Below, in pieces: positions 15,660 to 24,220 of a stretch of DNA of 35,660 nucleotides. The stretch spans positions 1 through 35,660 of the forward strand of contig JAFUHD010000091.1 in assembly GCA_017469025.1 (NCBI GenBank), in the 5' to 3' direction. A program made the translations under genes and the position numbers. The stretch's first letter is position 1, and each line of letters opens with the position of its first letter. The stretch is from Clostridia bacterium. Lineage in GTDB: Bacteria > Bacillota > Clostridia > Christensenellales > Aristaeellaceae. The notes under the pieces were generated by a model. It searched no databases and had not been told where the DNA came from. It saw only the letters and a list, made by a program, of their open reading frames with translations.

Positions 15660-17846
15660 TTAGTCGTCAACCTGGTGATTTGCCACCAGTGCAGGCCGTA
15701 TGATCTCGGTTTTAAAATATGTGCCATTCCGCCAGAAGTACAGCTCTGCAATGTCCCCAGGCTGCATACGTCCGCGGGCTTTGCGCAGGGAGGCATCACC
15801 GAGAATGGTCAGATTATTGATACCGACCACGATGTCTCCGGGCTCAAGACCAGCCTCCTCAGCCGGTGACAGTTCCTCAATGGATTCAATATAGGCCCCC
15901 TGGGGGAGGTTGTAATACTGCTGGTAGATCGGGAAAATGTAATGTGTCTTCATGCCGAAATCCCAACCGCCGGCATAGTTGCTTTCCTCAAGCGTCAACT
16001 CTATGGGAACAGTGTGCATGAGTACATCACTGGTGCCGGAACCGACAGGAACCCATACAAGCTGGTCATCATCTACATGATAGGTCCGTCCGCCGGATTT
16101 AAACCAAGAAACAGCAATCTGGGCACCGGAGAAATACTCCTTGTAGGCAACACAGAAGTGATGCGGCCATGTGTACTCCCAGTCAGCGGTTTCGTTGGTT
16201 TCAAAATCTGAGTAGACGTAATTCGGCGCGATCGAGATATTTTTGATATCGTACTCTCTGATGATTTCCTGCTGGAAGGAATTCGCATAACCGCAGGGAG
16301 TACCGTCGCTTCGGTTTGGTATAACCCTGATGGCAAAAGAAGTAACCTTGTTCTGAGTCTGATTCTTGATACTCAGCTGAATGGTTCCATAAAAATCATA
16401 TTGCGATGTTTCAGCACGCAGGATATACATCGGCTGACGATTGTTGGCAAGATAGCCGTAATCATCACTGATGGTATATGATTCACGCGTTGGAATCCGG
16501 TCATCAAAGAGGAGACACTGGGTCAGAGGATCGCAGATTCCGGTCACATCTGTACCGGTGTCGCGCTGGAAAATCCGGATAATATCGGCAGTTGAAGCGG
16601 TATACAGAGGATTACCGAGATTGTCAGCATTTTTGTAATACCCAAGATCATAAAGACGCTTCTTTATGCGGATTACATCATTGCTGCGATCGCCTTTCTG
16701 AATGGTCTTGTACTGGTTCAGTTCTTCCTGAGAGTAGGAATAGAGTGGACCAGGTGCCTTTTTACTGCCAAACGGGTCAGAGGAAACCACCGGAAAGCGG
16801 GATAAAATTTCGGAAGCACTGATTTCGGTAAGAACAACCGGCCGGATCTGTTCCAGGGTTTCTGCAGAAATATACCCTTCCGGATTGTCTTTTCCGGCAC
16901 TTACATGATACCAGATGGCATCATTCCACATGATTGCACCGACAACATTGACCTTTGTATGGCTTTTCAGGGCGCCAAGACGCTCACCGTTAGGAATTTT
17001 GCGGACATTGGCGTTTACTGTTGTGCGCATGAGCTGCGCTTCGTCATACTTTACTTCGGCTTCCTTAACCTGTTCCATTGTTTTAGGCGCAGGGGTCGGA
17101 GAAGGCGTCGGCGTTGGTGTCGGTACCGGCGTCGGCGTGGGTGTTGGCGTCGGTGTCGGGGTTGGCGTCGGTGTTGGCGTTGGTGTAGGCACCGGCGTCG
17201 GCGTCGGTGTCGGCGTCGGTGTCGGAATCGGCTCCGTCATGGATGTCATCATCCAGCCAATTTTGCCGCTCTTCTTGATTTTTACATAGGACCAGCTCTC
17301 ACCGTTCATTGTGTCGGTTGCAAGGATACGGACGATCGAATGGCGGGGAACCTTTTCTATGATATCGCTGCCGGTCCCCATTTTTTTCCGGAGATTACAG
17401 TCTTTTGCTGTACGCAGAACAGCAGGATCCTTTTCATCAAATGATACGTTGCTGTAGTTCGGCGTCGGTGTCGGTGACGGCGTGGGAACCGGTGTGGGTG
17501 TAGGTTCGGGGGATGGTGTTGGCGTTGGCGACGGTGTTGGAATCGGTTCAAGAAGAGACTGAAGAATATATCCTTCACGATGGCTGCGCCGGATGGAAAT
17601 GCGGACCCAGATTTCTTGGCCAACAGTTACAGTGTCTAATATTTGAACTTCATCATGTGCATTGAGACGTTCAACGAGAGGCGCATTTTTGCCCGGATCC
17701 TTTCGCACATTGGCGGATTTGGCGGTACGTACGATAGCCCCGATCTGCGTGGTTTCGTCTGTCAGATCTGATTCAGCCAGTACTGGGGGTATACACGCCA
17801 GAAGCAGTATGAGAACGAACAGGATCGAGTGAAATGCAGCCTTCAT
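15660..17846 (-). CDS. Secreted SH3b / peptidoglycan-binding / PDZ protein with Pro-Thr linkers
   Basis: The 728-residue protein has a signal peptide (residues 1-24, ending PPVLA). Three bacterial SH3 domains follow, at about 36-102 ([12 protein letters not shown]), 142-206 ([12 protein letters not shown]) and 270-335 ([13 protein letters not shown]). Pro-Thr linkers lie at 102-129 and 205-254. A peptidoglycan-binding domain sits at about 383-447 ([20 protein letters not shown]), then a beta-rich region, then a PDZ domain at about 640-722 ([19 protein letters not shown]). It probably sits on the cell wall. PDZ domains usually accompany proteases, but I see no Ser-His-Asp protease domain. The ATG at 17846 has GAGGG upstream, and it is monocistronic between a promoter and a terminator. 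The substrate or partner is unknown. Confidence 0.88.
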   Translation of the reverse strand: MKAAFHSILFVLILLLACIPPVLAESDLTDETTQIGAIVRTAKSANVRKDPGKNAPLVERLNAHDEVQILDTVTVGQEIWVRISIRRSHREGYILQSLLEPIPTPSPTPTPSPEPTPTPVPTPSPTPTPNYSNVSFDEKDPAVLRTAKDCNLRKKMGTGSDIIEKVPRHSIVRILATDTMNGESWSYVKIKKSGKIGWMMTSMTEPIPTPTPTPTPTPVPTPTPTPTPTPTPTPTPTPTPVPTPTPTPSPTPAPKTMEQVKEAEVKYDEAQLMRTTVNANVRKIPNGERLGALKSHTKVNVVGAIMWNDAIWYHVSAGKDNPEGYISAETLEQIRPVVLTEISASEILSRFPVVSSDPFGSKKAPGPLYSYSQEELNQYKTIQKGDRSNDVIRIKKRLYDLGYYKNADNLGNPLYTASTADIIRIFQRDTGTDVTGICDPLTQCLLFDDRIPTRESYTISDDYGYLANNRQPMYILRAETSQYDFYGTIQLSIKNQTQNKVTSFAIRVIPNRSDGTPCGYANSFQQEIIREYDIKNISIAPNYVYSDFETNETADWEYTWPHHFCVAYKEYFSGAQIAVSWFKSGGRTYHVDDDQLVWVPVGSGTSDVLMHTVPIELTLEESNYAGGWDFGMKTHYIFPIYQQYYNLPQGAYIESIEELSPAEEAGLEPGDIVVGINNLTILGDASLRKARGRMQPGDIAELYFWRNGTYFKTEIIRPALVANHQVDD
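17085..17234 (-). repeat. Hexanucleotide-type tandem repeat coding Pro-Thr linker (long)
   Basis: About 50 codons alternate Pro with Thr (rarely Val or Ser), giving a GTCGGC/GTTGGC-like 6-bp DNA period. Synonymous third-base changes break up perfect identity. Repeats of this kind can change length by slippage without shifting the frame. Confidence 0.9.
17460..17543 (-). repeat. Pro-Thr linker repeat (short)
   Basis: A second block of about 28 codons, rich in Pro, Thr and Ser, links the first and second SH3 domains. It is less regular than the longer block. Confidence 0.85.
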
Positions 17847-17883
17847 TAATATCCCTCACATCATTTAATCAAGCAGTATATGT

Positions 17884-17912
17884 ATTATATCAAAGGCATT
17901 CTGGTTTAGCAA
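17884..17912 (-). promoter_or_regulatory. Promoter of the SH3/PDZ protein gene
   Basis: On the minus strand TTGCTA (17912-17907) and TATAAT (17889-17884) are separated by 17 bp. The start codon is about 38 nt below the -10 box. Confidence 0.8.
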
Positions 17913-17945
17913 GTATAACAAAAAGGAGCATAACATCGTTACATA

Positions 17946-17986
17946 AAACAATAATAAACGCCTTCCGGCTGGGATTGCAGGAAGGC
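17946..17986 (-). terminator. Terminator of the MFS transporter gene
   Basis: On the minus strand GCCTTCC (17986-17980) pairs with GGAAGGC (17966-17960) and is followed by GTTTATTATTGTTTT. It lies 44 nt below the MFS stop at 18030. Confidence 0.75.
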
Positions 17987-18029
17987 AGTAGAAAAAGTCT
18001 GTATATCATGGAGAAGGAATTTGTGATGA

Positions 18030-19190
18030 TCAGCTTTTTTTCTCCCGGATGAGCATGACCAGGGAAAGAATAATGATTCCTGCACATGGAATCAGATTGA
18101 CAGCCATTCCGGCACGCAGTCCGGATAGATCGGCGATGATGCCTACCAGCCATGGAAACAGAATACCGCCGATGCCGGCGAAGGAGAGGAGAAAGCCAAC
18201 ACTCGCCGAACTGAGCATTTCGCCGATGCTGGCAACTGCCATGGGATAGACACCGGCAACTGAAAAGGAAAAAAGCGCAAGCATGATCAGTGCCGGGACC
18301 GGGGTGCTTACGGTCAGCAGCAGTGCATACATAATGATCATGCCGATACCCATGATGGCAAGTGCCTTGAAGGGTTTCCGGATTTTTATTGCAAAAGCGA
18401 GCAGCAGACGCGCAACCAGCGTGAAAAGCCACTGGACGGTGACGGTGTAGGTTGCAAGTGCACCACTCAGGATATGCTCATTTTTATAGTAGGTGACAAC
18501 CCATCCGTTTACGGTATACTCGGCGGCATTCTGGCAGAAAAGCAGCATGGCAAGGATCCAGAAAACAGGATTCTTCAGAAAAGAATAATCGGTTTTCCCG
18601 GATGTTTCGGCTGCAGCTGTGGATCTGCCAGGTAGACCGGAGAAAAAGAAGACAAACCACAGACAAAGACCAGCCAGAGAAACGCCAACCATGGGCAGCG
18701 TGGGACTGATACCCTGAAGAAAGGTGATCAGGAATGGGCAAAGCAATGCACCCAGAGCAAACCACGCATTCATGAGACTCATTGCCTTTGGGCGGTTATC
18801 AGTATTGCTGCCCACAAGAATGGTGCATTTATTGGCAGTGCAGCCTTTTGAAATGCCCATCATCAGAAAAGCCAGCAGCAGAAAAACCGGATTTCCGGTA
18901 AGAGAAGTAATCAGGTAACCGAGGCAGGCACCGGAAGTCAGGATGAGCGTTGTTGCCTTTTCACCGATTTTGCCGGGAAGAATGCCAGATATCAGGAGTG
19001 CAACCATGTTTCCGATACTCATGGTAGAGACAAGTGTGCCGGACAGGCTGAAACTGAACTGATAACGGTCGCGCAGAATACTTACAATAATACCCGCGGA
19101 AATGGCGCATACTCCGCCCAGAAAGAAGGCAGCCATTCCTGAGTTATAGGCATGTTTATCAATTTGTGAGTGTTGTTGATTGTTGATCAT
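18030..19190 (-). CDS. Major facilitator superfamily transporter
   Basis: The 386-residue membrane protein has about twelve hydrophobic segments. The pattern of small residues and the loop after TM2 (GILPGKIGEKATTL) correspond to the MFS motif A region. The N-terminal cytoplasmic stretch is short and polar. The ATG at 19190 has GAGG 10 nt upstream. It has its own promoter and terminator, so it is a separate unit beside the uronate locus. A sugar-acid or sugar substrate is plausible from position only; the sequence does not identify it. Confidence 0.85.
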   Translation of the reverse strand: MINNQQHSQIDKHAYNSGMAAFFLGGVCAISAGIIVSILRDRYQFSFSLSGTLVSTMSIGNMVALLISGILPGKIGEKATTLILTSGACLGYLITSLTGNPVFLLLAFLMMGISKGCTANKCTILVGSNTDNRPKAMSLMNAWFALGALLCPFLITFLQGISPTLPMVGVSLAGLCLWFVFFFSGLPGRSTAAAETSGKTDYSFLKNPVFWILAMLLFCQNAAEYTVNGWVVTYYKNEHILSGALATYTVTVQWLFTLVARLLLAFAIKIRKPFKALAIMGIGMIIMYALLLTVSTPVPALIMLALFSFSVAGVYPMAVASIGEMLSSASVGFLLSFAGIGGILFPWLVGIIADLSGLRAGMAVNLIPCAGIIILSLVMLIREKKS

Positions 19191-19251
19191 GTATCTTTAT
19201 CCTCTTGGGTTTGTCGGCAAAGAAAACAGTCAGCCGTTGTTATGCCGGCAA

Positions 19252-19280
19252 AGTATATCTGAATATGCCTGCGAAGGCAA
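19252..19280 (-). promoter_or_regulatory. Promoter of the MFS gene
   Basis: On the minus strand TTGCCT (19280-19275) and TATACT (19257-19252) are 17 bp apart. Two similar 10-nt direct repeats (TTTGCCGGCA and TTTGCCGACA) lie between the -10 box and the start and could be operator half-sites. Confidence 0.7.
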
Positions 19281-19304
19281 GCGTCAGACATGTCCTCAAG
19301 TCTG

Positions 19305-19340
19305 AAAAAAAGTCCTGACATGTTTTTGCCAGGACTTTTT
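19305..19340 (-). terminator. Terminator of the zinc-dependent dehydrogenase gene
   Basis: An 11-bp stem AAAAAGTCCTG (19307-19317) / CAGGACTTTTT (19330-19340) surrounds a 12-nt loop. On the minus strand it runs into a seven-T tract. It lies 32 nt past the stop at 19372 and ends the uronate block. Confidence 0.9.
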
Positions 19341-19371
19341 GATAATTATTCGTTCGGAGAAGTACCGGTCA

Positions 19372-20394
19372 TTATTCGAAGGTCAATACGATTTTGCGAA
19401 TGGACGGATCTCTGCTGTCGTTGAAATCAAAGGCTTTCTGGGCATCCAGAAAATGGAATGTGTGTGAAATCTTATGATCCAGATCCAGCTTTCCGGCAAG
19501 AATGAGATCAATTGCGGTTTGGAATTTTTTGTTCTGCAGTCTTGAACCACGGATGTCAAGTTCCTTTGAGGTGATACCGAAGTTGGTGACTTCAGTGGGG
19601 GTATTGGCAAAGCCCATTGTGATGATCCGGCCGGCATTTCCAGCGACACGGATCAGTGTGCCGAGAGAATCCTTTGTACAGGCACAGTCAATGGAAAGGG
19701 TCGGTCCATATCCATCAGTGGTGTATTCTTTCAGCTTTGCATCCAGATCTTCTGTGAGAATATTGATTGCGTGAGCAGCACCGTTTTCAAGTGCTTCCTG
19801 CAGGCGTGCATCTACCACATCCGCTACGATAATCTTGGCACCAGAGAGACGGGCGATGCTCAGCATACGGGTTCCAAGCGCACCGACACCCATAATCAGC
19901 ACTTCATCATCGGGTGCGATTTCCGCGCGTGAGCAGGCCTGCAGGGCAATGGTGGTCGGCTCGATAAGAACCGCGTCTTCATAACGCAGCTGGTCCGGAA
20001 GCAGATAGCAGTCAGTATCCGGAACGGCCATATATTCACGATATCCGCCGTCGATATGAACACCACGCACCTGCAGCTTCTGACAGACATTGGGTCTGTT
20101 GTGTCTGCAAGCCCAGCAATGACCGCACGAAGTTACCTGGTCAATGATGACCCGGTCTCCGACCTTCACTTTTTTGGCGGTGGATGTTGTCTCAATGACT
20201 TCACCAACCATTTCATGGCCAATGATCCGGGGATATGTTGCTGCTGCATTTGTTCCGTGATAAATGCCTACATCAGAACCGCAGATACCGGCTGCCTTAA
20301 TCTTGACAAGGACATTGTTTTTTTCATTGAGCACCGGCATCTCCATGTCAACGATGCGAAGCTCATTCGGCTTCACAATCTGTACACCTTTCAT
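19372..20394 (-). CDS. Zinc-dependent medium-chain dehydrogenase (sugar acid / polyol type)
   Basis: The 340-residue cytoplasmic enzyme has the MDR catalytic-zinc motif GICGSD near residue 40, GHEMVGEV, the structural-zinc loop CGHCWACRHNRPNVC and a Rossmann glycine motif GVGALGTRM. These place it with NAD(P)-dependent alcohol/polyol dehydrogenases such as idonate or galactitol dehydrogenases. The ATG at 20394 gives the family start MKGVQIVKPNELRIVD; GGAGG lies 12 nt upstream, slightly far. Being last in a uronate locus, it probably oxidises or reduces a hexonate or a keto-acid, for example a mannonate/altronate-level intermediate. The exact substrate is not readable from motifs. Confidence 0.85.
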   Translation of the reverse strand: MKGVQIVKPNELRIVDMEMPVLNEKNNVLVKIKAAGICGSDVGIYHGTNAAATYPRIIGHEMVGEVIETTSTAKKVKVGDRVIIDQVTSCGHCWACRHNRPNVCQKLQVRGVHIDGGYREYMAVPDTDCYLLPDQLRYEDAVLIEPTTIALQACSRAEIAPDDEVLIMGVGALGTRMLSIARLSGAKIIVADVVDARLQEALENGAAHAINILTEDLDAKLKEYTTDGYGPTLSIDCACTKDSLGTLIRVAGNAGRIITMGFANTPTEVTNFGITSKELDIRGSRLQNKKFQTAIDLILAGKLDLDHKISHTFHFLDAQKAFDFNDSRDPSIRKIVLTFE

Positions 20395-20444
20395 AAAAGA
20401 AGCGTTCCTCCTTCGAGACAGCATTTCGGCCCATTGTCCTTGAT

Positions 20445-20486
20445 CCATTTGTATCGGTACACAATACCTGTCAGCCGAACAAATGG
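20445..20486 (-). other. Intergenic hairpin between yiaK-like gene and dehydrogenase
   Basis: CCATTTGT (20445-20452) and ACAAATGG (20479-20486) form an 8-bp outer stem, with an internal TCGG/CCGA or GGTA/TACC pairing. No U-run follows on the minus strand, so it is more likely a processing or stability element, or an operator, than a terminator. Confidence 0.5.
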
Positions 20487-20539
20487 GAACCGTTGAGGGG
20501 CGTTTCTGCTTAAACCTGCCTCATCTAATAAATCAAAAA

Positions 20540-21550
20540 TTACAGAGCCAGAATATCTTCCCAGACGGTATCATCTACATAGATGCCCTGTTCGTCATGC
20601 TCTTTGTGGAATCTTATGCATCCTTCGCCGGGAACGTGAATGCCGGAGCTGTGTTCGGCGGGTTCGGCGCTTTTTACGTATTCAATGGCACGGCGGATGG
20701 TTTCGTTCATTTTCTCCCCGTCCATTGTTTTCTTTGGATCGATTACGATCATGACCTGGGAGCATCCGCCGCAGGAGCCCTTTGTTGCTGCATCCATATC
20801 CACAGCACCTACACCGTCGGCAAGAACGGAGCCCAGTATATCGAGCATGAACGCAAAGGAGGAACCTTTCCAGTATCCCATAGGGAGAATCCGTCTGGAT
20901 TCTTCGATTGCACCAGGGTCGTCGGTGACGTTGCCGTCCTTGTCAAAACCGCCGGGGAAAGGAAGCTTCTTGCCGGCAAGACGGGTGACCTGGAGCTTTC
21001 CATAAGCATACTGACTCATGGCCATATCCAGCAGCATTACAGGACCGCCATTAACGCCCGGGCAAGCCATGACATAGGGATTGTTTCCAAGACGTCCTTC
21101 TTTAGCACCCCACGGCGGCATGCACTGCTCCGTATTCGTCCACATGATACCGACATAACCTTTTTCAGCCACATATTTGCCATATGTGCCGCCGCGCATC
21201 CAGTGCGTCGTATTTTTGAGCCCGACAAGACCAATGCCGAACTGGTCGGCAAGCTTTATGGCTTCATCGGCGGCAAACAGGGCATTCAGAATACCGGGGC
21301 CGAGATTTCCGTTGATGACTTCAATTGCACCGAAGTTCTTTTCGATGATCGGATCGGCGGTGGGATTAACCCAGCCTTTTTTGAGATAATCCGCAAAACG
21401 GCTGACACGGTTGACGCCGTGGGAGTAGATGCCGTCATAGGTGGATTCCGTGTGGATCCGGGCACAGATTTCGGCCTTTTCCTCGGGAACACCGTATTTG
21501 ACAAATACACGTTTGATTTCATTCTGCAGCTGGCTGAATGATACTCGCAT
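20540..21550 (-). CDS. yiaK: YiaK/DlgD-type 2,3-diketo-L-gulonate reductase (Ldh/malate-lactate dehydrogenase-2 family)
   Basis: This 336-residue NAD(P)-dependent oxidoreductase follows the E. coli YiaK sequence I remember closely: ESTYDGIYSHGVNR, GLVGLKNTTHWMRGG, GIMWTNTEQCMPPWGAKE, RILPMGYWKGS and the end DDTVWEDILAL. YiaK reduces 2,3-diketo-L-gulonate to 3-keto-L-gulonate in L-ascorbate/L-gulonate breakdown. Here it sits 33 nt after a NERD-like gene in an operon with oligogalacturonate lyase. It may therefore act on a diketo or keto-deoxy uronate rather than on ascorbate products, as no ula/sga-type genes are seen. The ATG at 21550 has AAAGGA upstream. The family is certain; the substrate is an inference. 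Confidence 0.88.
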   Translation of the reverse strand: MRVSFSQLQNEIKRVFVKYGVPEEKAEICARIHTESTYDGIYSHGVNRVSRFADYLKKGWVNPTADPIIEKNFGAIEVINGNLGPGILNALFAADEAIKLADQFGIGLVGLKNTTHWMRGGTYGKYVAEKGYVGIMWTNTEQCMPPWGAKEGRLGNNPYVMACPGVNGGPVMLLDMAMSQYAYGKLQVTRLAGKKLPFPGGFDKDGNVTDDPGAIEESRRILPMGYWKGSSFAFMLDILGSVLADGVGAVDMDAATKGSCGGCSQVMIVIDPKKTMDGEKMNETIRRAIEYVKSAEPAEHSSGIHVPGEGCIRFHKEHDEQGIYVDDTVWEDILAL

Positions 21551-21583
21551 TTCTTATCGTTCCTTTCTGATATGGTGCGGGCA

Positions 21584-22297
21584 TTATGCCTGCTCCTGTT
21601 TTTCCGTTGTTCCTCTTGTACGTACAATTTTTGGGGCAAGGGCCTGTTCAATCTTCGCTGGGTCGAGGCCTGTATCCTTTAAAAAGCTCTCACTGTTCAG
21701 ATAAGCCATGGCGTCGTTCTTGGTGTAGCAGTTGGTGCCTGTGACACTGAACAGCTTTACGGTGGGGGAGGTGAATATTCCGATGATTTCCACCTCTGTG
21801 CCTGTAAAACCAGTATCCTCAAGTACCTGCCGGACAATGGCTTCCTGATTCTGATTCTTTTTAACAGGGCTTGGGAAAGGATGCTGTTCACCATCCAAAA
21901 GCTGCATCCAGTCTTTGTTCCCTGCTCTGGCCGTGATGCTTCCGCTGAAACCAAAACAGTTGATGCCTACAACCTTTGAGCGGGTGATGAGTATGGCTGT
22001 CAGAACAGCAACAGTTCCGTTGTGTGAGAGTGTTCCCGGAACAATCAGCTGAAAGTGATTTTTGCGCGCATAGGTTGCAAGATTGGAAACCAGTGTCAGA
22101 AGATCATTCTTGGGGTTTCCCTGCTTTTTTTTGTCCTGCGGATCTTTTTTCTCTTTCTTTCCGAAGATTGTCCGGTTGACCCGTTCTCCAAAGAGCAGCT
22201 CCATTGGGTTTTTGCCGAACTTTTTTGCCAAAAGCGTCGGTATTCCAATCAGAACCACAGAGATAATTGCATATAGGATTAATGTTTCCAGTTTCAT
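21584..22297 (-). CDS. Membrane-anchored NERD-like domain protein
   Basis: The 237-residue protein starts with one membrane segment (residues 4-24, ETLILYAIISVVLIGIPTLL). A charged linker (KKEKKDPQDKKKQGNPK) follows, then a domain from about 65 to 200. The stretch SKVVGINCFGFSGSITARAGNKDWMQ resembles the core of the nuclease-related NERD domain (hydrophobic strand, then G-I-x-G, then W), but the usual acidic/Lys catalytic pattern is not clear. It may be an inactive or diverged member. It follows ogl across a strong terminator and precedes yiaK by 33 nt. Its place in a sugar-acid operon is unexplained, and the family call is tentative. Confidence 0.6.
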   Translation of the reverse strand: MKLETLILYAIISVVLIGIPTLLAKKFGKNPMELLFGERVNRTIFGKKEKKDPQDKKKQGNPKNDLLTLVSNLATYARKNHFQLIVPGTLSHNGTVAVLTAILITRSKVVGINCFGFSGSITARAGNKDWMQLLDGEQHPFPSPVKKNQNQEAIVRQVLEDTGFTGTEVEIIGIFTSPTVKLFSVTGTNCYTKNDAMAYLNSESFLKDTGLDPAKIEQALAPKIVRTRGTTEKQEQA

Positions 22298-22348
22298 TGT
22301 TTCTATAATCCGGAATGCCGATTTCCTGATACGGCTCCGGCTCCTTAT

Positions 22349-22396
22349 GATAAAAATACCTGTTTTCCAGGGCGGGGATCCGCGGAAAACAGGTAT
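22349..22396 (-). terminator. Terminator after oligogalacturonate lyase gene
   Basis: A 13-bp perfect stem ATACCTGTTTTCC (22356-22368) / GGAAAACAGGTAT (22384-22396) is followed on the minus strand by TTTTTATC. It starts 7 nt past the ogl stop, so it separates the ogl block from the NERD/yiaK block. Some readthrough is possible. Confidence 0.9.
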
Positions 22397-22402
22397 GGCA
22401 GA

Positions 22403-23671
22403 TTATTCTACTACATCAATGCAGTATACTTTTACATATTTTCCGCTTCGGGAATTAAAGAGGATTTTGTCCCCTGCATGTGCGTAAACGGGATGCGGAT
22501 GTGCATCCTGTCCGAGCCAGTCGCTCTCGTGCTTGCACTGGGGAATCCATCTCAGAAGACCCTTGTCCCAGTCGGGGATCACCTTGCAGATGTATTCTCC
22601 GTCCTTCTTGTGCGGATCCGGTCCGTTGTCGGTACTGTTTTCGCGAATGATTTTTACATCATCCTTGAATTTGAAGTAACCGTCACAAACCAGATTCATC
22701 GCATGATCCATCGTAAAATGACCATATGCGTTGTAGTCATCCGGAAGGGCGATCTCCCAGTAGCGCCCGGATGCCAGCTCATAGCGTCCGACCATGGCAG
22801 GGCCGTTTTCATAACCGCCGTGGTAGATGACAATGCTGCCGTCATCACTCCACATCTCATGGCATACCCAGTCGCCGCGTTTTCTTGAATAACCATGAGG
22901 ATCGCCAAGGGTATCATTGCCTTCTGTGCGTACACGACGGATCTCATCTTTCCGGTGGTCATAAATCCAGATCCTGCGGATGCCGCAGTCAAAAGACGAC
23001 CACTCGTGATTGTACATAATGATTTCCGGATCGACGGGGTTAAACTGCACATGTGTAATCCAGCATTTCGGAATTGTTTTTTCATACTGCAGTTCACCGG
23101 TTTCTGTGTTATATACACACAGCCAGCTGCTCAGATTTTCGGCCTGTACCCTGGCATCAATGTCAAAGACAGGACGCCGGTCCAGTCCGCTTCCCTCAGT
23201 TTCAGGATCATAGTCAAGTGCCCTGGCAGAGGTCATGGGAACACACAGCAGCTTTCCATCCTGGGATACATGGGTGAATGCGGTCACACGGTCAGCAGGC
23301 ACTTCAGCAAGCACCTTTTCACAACCGTCCAGTCCGACCCGGCAGATCAGATTGTCACGGATATAATAGGCGATTCCCCTGACTGAATCCAGACAGACAC
23401 TTGCTTTGCTAAGGCCTTTTCCGGGATTGCAGTCAAAGTATACGTAGCTTTTCATGATCCCGTTTTCATTCCGGGTGAGAATTTTCTCTTCTCCGGTCTC
23501 AAGATCGCGGACCATTACATTGGGAGAACCACCTTTGTCTGTGATGAGAAAAAGATAACGGTCATCACTGGTGAGGGGAGAACAGGTAAAATACAGAAGT
23601 TGTGTATTATAGCCGTTGTCCTCGCCTTCACAGCCACTCAGAAGAATTCTTTTTCGAACTGTTGTGTTCAT
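22403..23671 (-). CDS. ogl: Oligogalacturonate lyase (polysaccharide lyase family 22)
   Basis: The 422-residue cytoplasmic enzyme splits di- and short oligogalacturonates (pectin fragments) by beta-elimination, yielding 5-keto-4-deoxyuronate and galacturonate. It has no signal peptide, as expected. The seven-bladed propeller fold is shown by THVQFNPVDPEIIMYNHEWSS, CHEMWSDDGSIVIYHGG, NAYGHFTMDHAMNLVCDG and the C-terminal DWLGQDAHPHPVY, which carry the His and Gln residues that hold the Mn ion in this family. The ATG at 23671 lies 21 nt after the YiaL-family gene stop; the ribosome binding site (GGGTGA) is modest. This is the clearest pathway marker in the locus. Confidence 0.93.
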   Translation of the reverse strand: MNTTVRKRILLSGCEGEDNGYNTQLLYFTCSPLTSDDRYLFLITDKGGSPNVMVRDLETGEEKILTRNENGIMKSYVYFDCNPGKGLSKASVCLDSVRGIAYYIRDNLICRVGLDGCEKVLAEVPADRVTAFTHVSQDGKLLCVPMTSARALDYDPETEGSGLDRRPVFDIDARVQAENLSSWLCVYNTETGELQYEKTIPKCWITHVQFNPVDPEIIMYNHEWSSFDCGIRRIWIYDHRKDEIRRVRTEGNDTLGDPHGYSRKRGDWVCHEMWSDDGSIVIYHGGYENGPAMVGRYELASGRYWEIALPDDYNAYGHFTMDHAMNLVCDGYFKFKDDVKIIRENSTDNGPDPHKKDGEYICKVIPDWDKGLLRWIPQCKHESDWLGQDAHPHPVYAHAGDKILFNSRSGKYVKVYCIDVVE

Positions 23672-23692
23672 ATAAAGTCACCCGTTGCCAAT

Positions 23693-24199
23693 TTACAGAC
23701 AGGCAGCCATGGGAACTTTCAGAACGATCTTTCTGTAGTTCTTTGGGCCATTTGCATCGGACTGCCCTGGTACATGTACATCCCATGGAAAATAAATGGC
23801 GTAGTCGCCGGGATGCATAATGACGCAGCCTTCCAGGCCGGCAGTTTCAGGCCGATTCTCATAGAATACGATGTCCCGCGGTGAATCCAGGAGGTTTTCA
23901 CGGATTGTTTCTTCTCCACGGTCGGTGAAGAAAGTCGCAACCTCGGGTCCGCCGGAAACAAACAACTGCAGATCGACATATTTCCGGTGGATTTCGGGAT
24001 AATGCGTATCTCGCGGACTGGTTTCCAGATCCATGACCTGCAGAATCATGGAAACGCCGCCAAGCTCCATTGGGAAAGCACCGGTTTCATGGCCTACAAG
24101 GTCTGCATCCTTCAGAAAATGCAGTGCTTCACATAACGGCTTCGGAAGGACGGCTGCCTGCTGTTCAAAAAACTCATTATGAATATTTCCGTAAATCAT
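23693..24199 (-). CDS. YhcH/YjgK/YiaL-family cupin-like protein (DUF386)
   Basis: The 168-residue protein matches the YiaL/EbgC family, with a beta-sandwich metal-binding fold. MIYGNIHNE near the start, HRKYVDLQLFVSGGPEV, and the C-terminal DYAIYFPWDVHVPG with KIVLKVPM are the recognisable family blocks. Family members are encoded with sugar catabolism genes (sialate, ascorbate/gulonate, beta-galactoside). Proposed roles include sugar anomer or isomer interconversion, but few are tested. Gaps to neighbours are 21 nt on both sides, so it is firmly in the operon. It could provide the 5-keto-4-deoxyuronate isomerase activity missing here. That is a guess. Confidence 0.88.
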   Translation of the reverse strand: MIYGNIHNEFFEQQAAVLPKPLCEALHFLKDADLVGHETGAFPMELGGVSMILQVMDLETSPRDTHYPEIHRKYVDLQLFVSGGPEVATFFTDRGEETIRENLLDSPRDIVFYENRPETAGLEGCVIMHPGDYAIYFPWDVHVPGQSDANGPKNYRKIVLKVPMAACL

Positions 24200-24220
24200 A
24201 TTGTTTCCTTTCCGGCACGC

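Noticed and set aside
16905..17444. Arginine-rich plus-strand frames across the Pro-Thr repeat
   Set aside because: The low-complexity Arg/Gly runs are the reverse reading of the repeat, not protein-like sequence.
20483..21541. Plus-strand frame of 352 codons opposite the yiaK-type gene
   Set aside because: Fully overlaps a gene with clear homology; no own signals.
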